Part shown: one piece after another, positions 9,852-19,600 of the stretch
Layout of the letters: every line of letters starts with the position of its first letter
Position numbering within the stretch: the first letter of the stretch is position 1
DNA from: Limnomonas spitsbergensis
Taxonomy: Eukaryota > Chlorophyta > Chlorophyceae > Chlamydomonadales
Assembly: GCA_037349105.1 (NCBI GenBank)
Contig: JAYJMM010000037.1
Span: 3,286,001 to 3,350,000, forward strand
Length of the DNA: 64,000 nt
Direction of reading: 5' to 3'
The notes under the pieces: model-generated
Seen by the model: only the letters and a program-made list of their open reading frames with translations
What the model was told of the DNA's origin: nothing
The model's database searches: none
Made by a program: the position numbers and the translations under genes

Positions 9852-10936
9852 TATACTGGCGTGGGTCACCTGCACAGTTTGTTACATAAGCAGGATCTTA
9901 TCTTGCAGGCGCATGTTAAGGATAACATACCTTGCATGCCTCTGTCTTGAGTTGTTCGTCAACTTTGGAATGGGCTGAGCATTTCCCGTTTGTTTTGTTC
10001 GTACCCGGGTAGAACCTATCTTGATGGGTCTAGCGAAATACTGTTCGCCAAATTATGCCCGCAAAGACCGTAGTGTAAAATTTTCTTGTTTCTGCGAGTT
10101 ACAGGCCTCTAGTCTGAAGAAATGTACGCACTCGCTGATCCAGTGAATACTTGCTCTGTAGTGCGCCAGTGCAGAACCTGCAGCCTCAGTGTGAATCCCC
10201 CTGGTTTGAATCCAAACGTGTGAGATCCCAGACCCTGGGTTGGCAACTGCGAAATCGCAGTAAAATGAATTTGATCTCCATTCCACCGCCCGGGCGCCCA
10301 TCCGCCCAGCTTGCCGCAATTAAAAACCGGTGCTCCAAGTAAACAATCTTGGAGTCACGCTGCAGCATTAACGCTTAACATCCGTTCTTCCTTTTGACAA
10401 AGCAAGACGCTGCTTCGCTCAAGATATCACGGTCTCGTTGCGCTACTCCGCCTTCTCCGCACATTCCAGGATATCCAGCCATGCAAAATCACCACCACAG
10501 CGAAGCCCCAGGCGCTTCAACATCAAATCCTAAAAGTGCGTCCTTGTGGACCCCCGACCCTGCTAATGGAGGTGCATGTCTAGATGTTCATGCCATTATC
10601 ATTTTGCCATACACTGTTCGAATGAGGAAGCACAAGGCACAGAGATGCTCAAACCCTGCTCTGAAGGTTCAAGTATTCCTGAATTCTTTGACAGGCAGGG
10701 CATTGTATTGTGTGCTGTCAATCGGCCCACCAGCCCTTTGAATGATTTTTGAATAAATATCTATTGCCACGTACCGGTGTCGAGGTCAGAGTCATTACCG
10801 GTGGTGGTATTTACGCCAAATGCGTGGACTTTACCCGAATATCGTCATTAATCCTGAGCACAATTTGTTGTCCACAACTACTTGTCAACCTCTCCTGATC
10901 TCTGCACCTGACCGCGCAGATCAGCAAGAGTATACC
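9852..10936. other. flank with possible exon, otherwise no supported gene
   Basis: On the minus strand about 10020-9930 reads as a lysine-rich coding-like stretch ending in AAG followed by GTATGT, a good donor. It could be an upstream exon of the AT-hook gene split off by the element, but nothing confirms this. A 115-codon open frame on the plus strand (10394-10741) has no recognisable domain and may be 5' sequence of the F-box/LRR pseudogene. Confidence 0.25.
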
Positions 10937-12535
10937 TTGGCACTCCCTACAGATCTGTTGGGCCAGATATTGCACCTCTGGATGTGGGGTCCGTTCGCGC
11001 ATCTCCAAGGCTGAGAGACACCTATGATCTCAGCAACAACTGATTGGAGTTGGACAGCTCACCTTCGCCATCCTCAAATCGTAGAAATCGTCAAATGAAG
11101 CTTGCTGCCCTCCAGAGCGTCATCTTGCGCACACCCTGTCTGACCCATATGACGCTGGTCGGCACAATCAATCAGCGCCTCCTAATCAGCCTGAACATAC
11201 CATGGAGCCAGATTCTGAGGCTGGATCTCAAGTATAATGAAAATGTCCGCAGTTTCCCCATTGAAGGGTCTTTCCCTTCATTGCCTGCAGCACCTGGACC
11301 TTACTGGCTGTGAGCATTTACGAAGCTTGGCAGCATTTGGAACATCCAATTAGCTGAGGCATGTCAACTTATCCAACTGCTATTATCTGAATGACTTGGC
11401 AGCCTTGTCCGGTCATCTTGCGCTGCAATATCTCGACCTCAGCCGCTGCATTAGCATGGCAGACGTGTCAAGCCTCTCAACCTGTGCTTCGTTGCAATAT
11501 CTCAACCTGAGCGACTGCGAGAATTTGGGAAACTTGTCAGTCCTGTCACTGTGTGTTGCGCTGAAAAAGCTAAATTGCTGTGGCTGCAAAATTGTGGGAG
11601 ACCTGTCAGCCCTGTCGCCTGGTGTTGCGCTGCAACACCTTAACCTCCGCGGCTGCAACTTTGCAGGAGATTTGTCAGGCCTGTCGACATGTATCGCATT
11701 GCAATATGTGAACCTCAACGGATGCCAGGATGTTGGAGACTTTTCAGGCCTGTCAACTTCTGTTGCGCTGCGGCATCTGGACCTTGTATACTGCACGAAT
11801 CTGGGAGACTTATCGGGCCTGTCAGCTTGTTGTATTGCACTGCAACATCTAGACCTCACGATCTGCGAAAAGGTGGGAGAATTGTCATGCCTGTTAACTT
11901 GTATTGCATTGAGACATCTCAGTCTCAGATACTGCAAGAATGTGGGCGATTTGTCAGGCCTGTCAACTTGTGTTGCGCTGCAATATCTCGACCTCAGCTA
12001 CTGCAATGAAGCGGGAGATTTGTCAGCCCTGTCTAGTTGCGGTGCGCTGCAGCATCTCGACCTCATCCAGTGCGATAAAGTGGAAGACTTGTCAACTCTT
12101 GCGAGTTGTGTTAGGTTGCAGCATCTCGACCTCAGCTCCTGCAAGAACGTGGGAGACCTTTCTGTCCTGTCGACTTGTCTGGCACTGTGCCATCTCAACC
12201 TCGGTTGCTGCAAGATCGAGGGAGACTTGCCATGCCTGTCAACTTGTGTTGCGCTGGAACATTTCGACTTGAACTGCTGCCAGGACTTGGGAGACTTGTC
12301 AGCCCTGTCTACTTGTGTTGCACTGCGACATCTCGACCTTAGTTGGTCCCGCCTCAGTGTTCATAATGTCGCAGCCCTATCGGCAGACTGGCTTGGAGCA
12401 TGCAATGTTCTCCGTGGTTTGCAACCACTCAGCCTTTCAGCACAATATTCACCTCCATGGATTTCAGTTAGAGTTTCCCCTAGCTTTCAGCTAATTAACT
12501 TACTCTTTCTGTTCACACAAATTCTGGTGGCCTAA
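10937..12535 (+). pseudogene. F-box/leucine-rich-repeat protein, disrupted
   Basis: The 5' part (10937-11040) reads as an F-box-like helix, LALPTDLLGQILHL then LDVGSVRASPRLRD, but the two halves lie in different frames. LRRs begin near 11209 in one frame, shift frame near 11270, meet an in-frame TAG at 11351-11353, and then run open from 11354 to the stop at 12535. The open part holds about 15 repeats of 23 residues with the pattern LxxLDLxxCxxVGDLSxLSTCVA. The cysteine at the end of the beta strand is typical of the cysteine-containing LRR of FBXL/AMN1 proteins, which act as substrate adaptors of SCF ubiquitin ligases. Two frame breaks plus one stop make a pseudogene likely; an unseen intron could remove one of them. 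The last 50 residues are not LRR. Confidence 0.65.
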
Positions 12536-12892
12536 TCGTTTTTGCCTAATATCCAGTTATTTTCCTGGTCCTGAAGATGGTCAAACCAGGGGTTCAACTT
12601 GTCTTAAGGCTTATATAGGCAATGACGTCAATTTAAAGTATCCTACTGTGTTGGTAGAAGAAACCGTGAAGTTTTCTTAAGTTAGCAACATATTTATATT
12701 GTTTGGGCCTGACTGACTCACTAGTTCCATATGACATATACCATACACTGTATAGACGTACTTCACTCGCCCCCCCGCTCCTCAGCGTTAAGCCTATCGG
12801 GCATGCGCTAGGAGCCGGAAAAAGGGGTCGGTACTGTTAGGAAGAAATTTCTGGCAATATGTACACCTCAGAAGATCAAAGTATCAAAGCAA
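12536..12892. other. downstream flank, nothing recognised
   Basis: AT-rich, with no open frame of note and no repeat. Confidence 0.4.
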
Positions 12893-13110
12893 ATCTGCCT
12901 GGTTCAGGCCTGCTACATGCATCTGCCTGGTTCAGGCTATATACATAAATCTGCCTGGTTCAGGCTGTCCACACGCATCTGCCTGGTTCAGGCCATATAC
13001 ACAAATCTGCCTGGTTCAGGCCGTCCAAACGCATCTGCCTGGTTCAGGCCATATACACAAATCTGCCTGGTTCAGGCCGTCCAAACGCATCTGCCTGGTT
13101 CAGGCTTCCT
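12893..13110 (+). repeat. 27-bp hairpin minisatellite, eight units
   Basis: The core ATCTGCCTGGTTCAGGC contains the perfect hairpin GCCTG-GTT-CAGGC. Spacers alternate between CATATACACAA-like and CGTCCAAACGC-like sequence, making a two-unit higher-order repeat of about 54 bp. Confidence 0.85.
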
Positions 13111-13687
13111 TCAAGGCCAAATTCACATAATCTCTGCAAGCAATGCGCACATACTGCGCGTCATTCTAAGCATCTCCGTTGCTCATCACCAAACTTGGCT
13201 GTTAATCAGAATCATTAGACCAGGCTAAGTATAACCGTTGCTCTCGCCCCACTGCGCCATAGACGCCTGGTCTTTAAGGCCACAGGAAATGTGCGCCGCA
13301 GCAGCGGCTTCTGCCCCCTTGGGTACTATCACTACTCCACAAAATCAAGTCTTGTCGTCCATGCGCTAGCATATGTACTACCGCAGCCTTGCTGCTGCGG
13401 CTCTTGAGAAACAAATTTTCATAACCCGTCGCTGCTCTAGGTCTTGTCGCCACCTAGCATAAACCGCCATTGACTCGCTGGCCTCCGGCCCAGCACCTGC
13501 CGTGCACTAGGACCAGGTGCGCTGTGCCTGAAAGCGTCTTCTGCTGCTCAGCCTCTGCCCTTTCCGGCCGGTTGCGGTGTGAGTACCGTCACATGCTCAG
13601 CAGCCTTGCCGCTCTGGGCTTGGCCTTCCCTGAGGTTCAGGTATCGGTGCACCCTTCAAGTGCCAATTCCTCTTCTTTGTTGGAAGC
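13111..13687. other. 3' flank of the second large element, no gene seen
   Basis: No match to the terminal region found at 22001-23278. The expected 3' repeat of the lower element is therefore missing here: the element is truncated, or its end is unrelated in sequence. Confidence 0.4.
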
Positions 13688-16600
13688 CTAGCGCCACCTT
13701 GGCCCATCTATGGACCGCTCACGGGGTGACACTGGCCTCTCCTCATCCAAGGAATATCTTCCTCCAAAAAGTCTCTGCTTCCAAGAAGCCTCTCGCTCCT
13801 CTTCCTCCTCTTCCGTCTCTTCCCCCTCTTCCGTCTCATTCTCCTCTTCTGCCGCAGGCCTGTGATCTGTGACAGACAGGTCCCCCATTTCCAGGGCGAA
13901 CTTCTCCCACAGCACCACCTGCTGCGTCAGTACAGTGATCTGCTCCTCATCGGTCATATTCAAGTACCCTGGCACCGTGATTACGAACGTGCTCAGCTTG
14001 CCCCTGGTGGCCATTGGCAGCCCCTCATAGAACATGTGCGAGACCGAGTGCCTTCTGCCAAAGTAGTCCACTGCATCCCTGGAGATCTGCAGCAACTCTG
14101 CTGTGGACAGGACTCTGTGCGCAAACGCCTCCACTGTCTCCTCTAGCTCGACCTCTGGATCCAAGGTTGTTTTGACCCCCAGCTTGAGGTTGGTGATCGC
14201 GGATCTCTCATCCGAGGTCGGCTTCCCCACCTCATCCTTTACCACCCTGATCCACAGGGTAAGAAGGGAAACCTCACAGCACTGCTCCTCTGCTGGAGCG
14301 GCCCACTGCCGCCCGATCCTTTCCATGTCCTTGGTGGCCCTGTCCCCTGCGTGGGGCGCTGCCCTGATGGCCGCCATCAACGGCCCCACACTGGCAGGCT
14401 TGTTGTTCCACAACCTGGCCAGGGATCGCACGAGCATGGCCATGGCCGAGGGTGACTGGCAGGATCCAACAATTTCCCCTGCCACCACGTCCAGCGCCGG
14501 TGGTTCATCCGACAGCGCCAGCCTGTTGTGTGATCCCCAATAGCCACACGCTTGGCAATATTTCTTGGCTGCAACCGCGCCCGGGTGTGACATATCCAAC
14601 ACCGGCACGTTGCCTTGGATAGCTGGGATTTTGGTATATTTGGCCATCCCTGCCAACTGCGAGATCATCTGCTGCTGCAGCTGCAGATTGTTCCTTGCTT
14701 GCTCCCGATCGAGCCTTCTCATTTCCTGGTCGCCTGACTCCCGCCTGGCCCCTGGCCCGCGCCTGTCTGCTCCAGCTGACCCTGAATCCTCTGATCCAGA
14801 GTGTGGTCCAGATCCATCTCCGCCGCCCCCTGATGGGTTGCGATCCTGCTGGTATCCGCTGTGTCTGTTATCTGGCTCCTTTTGAGCATGGTTCTCTCCA
14901 GACGGCCGTCTGCCTGTCCTGCCTGCGGAGTCTCTGCCCCCTGCAGGTGGCTGCCATCCTGCCTCACTTCTGCTCTGCTGTTCTACAGGTCCGGATCTCC
15001 AAGGCTGTGCTCCTCTGTCCGATTCTGCCTGCCCCCTGGGCGGCTCCTGGCTCTGCCAGCTTGGCTGTTCCCTGCCGTATGCCTGCCCCCTGGGCGGCTC
15101 CTGGCTCTGCCAGCTTGGCTGTTCCCTGCCGTATGCCTGCCCCCTGGGCGGCTCCTGGCTCTGCCAGCTTGGCTGGTTCTTTCCGTCTGCCTGCCCCCTG
15201 GGCGGCTCCTGGCTCTGCCAGCTTGGCTGTTCCCTGCCGTATGCCTGCCCCCTGGGCGGCTCCTGGCTCTGCCAGCTTGGCTGTTTCTTTCCGTCTGCCT
15301 GCCCCCTGGGCGGCTCCTGGCTCTGCCAGCTTGGCTGTTCCCTGCCGTATGCCTGCCCCCTGGGCTGCTCCTGGCTCTGCCAGCTTGGCTGTTCCCTGCC
15401 GTCTGCCTGCCCCCTGGGCGGCTCCTGGCTCTGCCAGCTTGGCTGTTCCCTGCCGTATGCTTGCCCCCTGGGCGGCTCCTGGCTCTGCCAGCTTGGCTGT
15501 TCCCTGCCGTATGCCTGCCCCCTGGGCGGCTCCTGGCTCTGCCAGCTTGGCTGTTCCCTGCCGTATGCCTGCCCCCTGGGCGGCTCCTGGCTCTGCCAGC
15601 TTGGCTGTTCCCTGCCGTATGCCTGCCCCCTGGGCGGCTCCTGGCTCTGCCAGCTTGGCTGGTTCTTTCCGTCTGCCTGCCCCCTGGGCGGCTCCTGGCT
15701 CTGCCAGCTTGGCTGTTCCCTGCCGTATGCCTGCCCCCTGGGCGGCTCCTGGCTCTGCCAGCTTGGCTGTTTCTTTCCGTCTGCCTGCCCCCTGGGCGGC
15801 TCCTGGCTCTGCCAGCTTGGCTGTTCCCTGCCGTATGCCTGCCCCCTGGGCTGCTCCTGGCTCTGCCAGCTTGGCTGTTCCCTGCCGTCTGCCTGCCCCC
15901 TGGGCGGCTCCTGGCTCTGCCAGCTTGGCTGTTCCCTGCCGTATGCTTGCCCCCTGGGCGGCTCCTGGCTCTGCCAGCTTGGCTGTTCCCTGCCGTATGC
16001 CTGCCCCCTGGGCGGCTCCCGGCTCTGCCAGCTTGGCTGTTCCCTGCCGTATGCCTGCCCCCTGGGCGGCTCCTGGCTCTGCCAGCTTGGCTGTTCCCTG
16101 CCGTCTGCCTGCCCCCTGGGCGGCTCCTGGCTCTGCCAGCTTGGCTGGCTCTTTCCGTCTGCCTGCCCCCTGGGCGGCTCCTGGCTCTGCCAGCTTGGCT
16201 GTTCCCTGCCGTATGCCTGCCCCCTGGGCGGCTCCTGGCTCTGCCAGCTTGGCTGTGTCCCTCCTGTGTAATTCCTGACCCAGGAATCTGACAGCACCTC
16301 CTCTCTGGCCTCTCTGGACCCTGGGGTGGGCGCGGCCCTTGCCTGCTGCTGCCATCTTTGGACCTCCCTGAGCTCCTCTGGTTGCTGCACAGCTGTTTCA
16401 TAACCTTCCCACTCTTGATCCTCCACTTCCTCATCCTCGGGTTCAGATCCAGGCTCTTCCTGATCTCCTTTCACCCCATTGCGCCACTCATCTGCGAAGG
16501 CCTTAACGGCCAGGGCTGCCTCGCGTCCTGCTCCTCCCTTGGACGCCTGTCCAAGGGCGGCCAACAGCGTCGCCCTGTCCTGCCCCGTGTGTGGAATCCC

Positions 16601-19600
16601 CATCATGGCCTTCGTTGCCCATTCTCTCAGATGATGGGCCCTGAATTCCTCAATCGCATTCACCTGATCGCTGAAGTGGGAGAAATACCTGGAGCAAACT
16701 TGCTTCCACAGGTTCGCTACCCACCGCAGAATCCCCCTCCAGCCGATCGGCTGCAGATCCTCCTCAATCAGCTCCTGTAGATCTGCCACCTTCACCGCCC
16801 TGGAGTGCTCTGACTCTCTGGGGCCTTCCTCCTGTGCCCACGCTGGATTATTGGAAAATCCATACAGGCCGCCCCCTTGGCTGCCGCCTCTCTTCACTGG
16901 GCCGCTAAATCCCTCCTTGGATCTCTGCACAGGCCTGCCCACGCTGGGGGGAAACCTGGACAGGGGTGTTCCATACACCGCGGACCCTACCACCCTCCTG
17001 ACTGGAGTGCGGCGCGGCCTCAGCTGCCTCCTCGAATGCAGCCCTGCCCTCGGCTGCGGCCCCTTTTGCACTTGCGCCTCTGGAATGGGATCTGACAGCT
17101 CTTCTTCCCTCATCAGGTCAGCCCACGGCTTTCCCACCGGCACAGCCACCCTTTTGCTCTGGATCCGCGGTTCATCGCTCTCCTGCAAAACCTGCCCGGC
17201 CATCGCTGGTTTGGCTCCTGCCCCCTCGCGCTTGACCTCTGCAGGTCCGCGCCTGGCCACACTGACCTCCCAGAGCCTGGCCAGCTCCACATCTGCAGGC
17301 ACCGCAGCATGGATTGCTACCAGGCACACATTCATGCTGCTGCTGTCGTCCACGGGTGCTGGCACCGGAGACCTGCTGCTCCTAGCTGCTTCCACGTCAC
17401 TGTCAGCTGCCCTGCCTGCCACTGCCTGGCTGGACCTGCTGCAGCCGTCTGGGCCGAGACTCAGGCTAGGGCTGGCTTGACCCACTGGCCCAAACTGCTC
17501 TGCTGAGTGGAAGCCCTCCTGCCTGGGAAATCTGGGCGCGCACCCCTGGTGCTGCGGCGGTTGTGCCTCTTCTTTCGCCTCATGGCTGGCCTGCTCAGCC
17601 CTGTGCCCCCCGGGTAGTGCCACGTGCCATGCAACCATGGCTGTCTGCTGCAGCTGCTGCTCTTCCTCCTCCTCGCCTGTTGGCAGCAGCGCCTGTAGGT
17701 TCTGTTTGGCATGTTCCAAGCGATGCTTCATCATCCTCAGCTGCCTGGTCATCCTCATCTTCCAGGCCAAAATTGGCTGCCTGGCCACCCACAACTGCCT
17801 GGCCACTCCTTTGAGCTTCTGCCGGTACCAGTTAACCTTTTCCCTCAGCATGGGTATGGAGATTCCCTGCTCCTCTGACCCCTCATGATTCTCTGCCGCC
17901 CCCAGCTGTTTGTTGGCCTGCTGGGCCGCCCCTGGTTCTGATATTGGCACCTGGACCCCTCCTGGAGCTGCTGCCACTGGTGGTGTGACAGGCCCATCCT
18001 CTTCTGGCTGGTGCATCTGCATCTGCACCGGCACCGGCGCATGCCTGTGCACGTGGTCCTCAACCTCACTTGATCCAGCTGGTTCCTCAGCCACCTGCTG
18101 GTTCAGCTTCTGCTCCCACAAATGCAGGTGGCTCGGCTCGCAGCCACCGGCCACCACAGGTGTCACAGGAGCTGCCTCCCTCTGCAAGCACAGCTGCGGC
18201 GCCTGCACCTGCAGTTGGCCTGGCTTGCAGCCACCGGCCACCACAGGTGTTACAGTACCTGCCTCCCTCTGCAAGCAATGGCGCGTCGCCTGCACCTGCA
18301 GTTGGCCCGGCTCGCAGCCACCAGCCACCACAGGTGTCACAGAACCTGCCTGCCTCTGCAAGCACAGCTGCGGCGCCTGCACCTGCAGTTGGCCTGGCTC
18401 GCAGCCACCGGCCACCACAGGTGTCACAGTACCTGCCTGCCTCAGCAAGCACAGCCGCGGCGCCTGCACCTGCAGTTGGCCTGGCTCGCAGCCACCAGCC
18501 ACCACAGGTGTCACAGGACCTGCCTGCCTCTGCAAGCACAGCTGTGGCGCCTGCACCTGCGGTTGGCCTGGCTCGCAGCCACCAGCCACCACAGGTGTCA
18601 CAGGACCTGCCTGCCTCTGCAAGCACAGCTGTGGCGCCTGCACCTGCAGTTGGCCTGGCTCGCAGCCACCAGCCACCACAGGTGTCACAGGACCTGCCTC
18701 CCTGTGCAAGCACAGCTGCGGCGCCTGCACCTGCAATTGGCCTGGCTCGCAGCCACCAGCCACCACAGGTGTCACAGGACCTGCCTGCCTCTGCAAGCAC
18801 AGCCGTGGCGCCTGCACCTGCAGTTGGCCTGGCTCGCAGCCACCAGCCACCACAGGTGTCACAGGACCTGCCTCCCTGTGCAAGCACAGCTGCGGCGCCT
18901 GCACCTGCAGTTGGCCTGGCTCGCAGCCACCAGCCACCACAGGTGTCACAGGACCTGCCTCCTTCTGCAAGCACAGCTGCGGCGCCTGCACCTGCAGTTG
19001 GCCTGGCTCGCAGCCACCGGCCACCACAGGTGTCACAGTACCTGCCTGCCTCAGCAAGCACAGCCGCGGCGCCTGCACCTGCAGTTGGCCTGGCTCGCAG
19101 CCACCAGCCACCACAGGTGTCACAGGAGCTGCCTGCCTCTGCAAGCACAGCTGTGGCGCCTGCACCTGCAGTTGGCCTGGCTTGCAGCCACCAGCCACCA
19201 CAGGTGTCACAGGACCTGCCTCCCTGTGCAAGCACAGCTGCGGCGCCTGCACCTGCAGTTGGCCTGGCTCGCAGCCACCAGCCACCACAGGTGTCACAGG
19301 ACCTGCCTCCTTCTGCAAGCACAGCTGCGGCGCCTGCACCTGCAGTTGGCCTGGCTCGCAGCCACCAGCCACCACAGGTGTCACAGGACCTGCCTCCTTC
19401 TGCAAGCACAGCTGCGGCGCCTGCACCTGCAGTTGGCCTGGCTCGCAGCCACCGGCCACCACAGTTTGATCCTCCTGATCCTGTTTATCCTGCTCTGGGA
19501 CGACCCCAAACCTCGCATAATCCTCAGCCTCGCTTGCCCTGCGCGGGCCAGGCCTGTGCTCAGCCCTTCCTGTCAGATCACTGCTGATCAGGTGCAGCTG

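Noticed and set aside
10190..10260. Possible tRNA (T-arm-like GGTTTGAATCC)
   Set aside because: No acceptor stem or anticodon arm can be drawn around it.
12893..13110. CRISPR array
   Set aside because: Spacers are two alternating repeats, not unique sequences. Units are too short, there are no cas genes, and the genome is eukaryotic.
14695..16434. Several long open frames on both strands across the 54-bp array (up to 527 codons)
   Set aside because: The repeat unit is a multiple of three and lacks stops in most frames, so all frames stay open. Only the minus-strand frame continues as a 2770-codon ORF with capsid-like sequence on one side.
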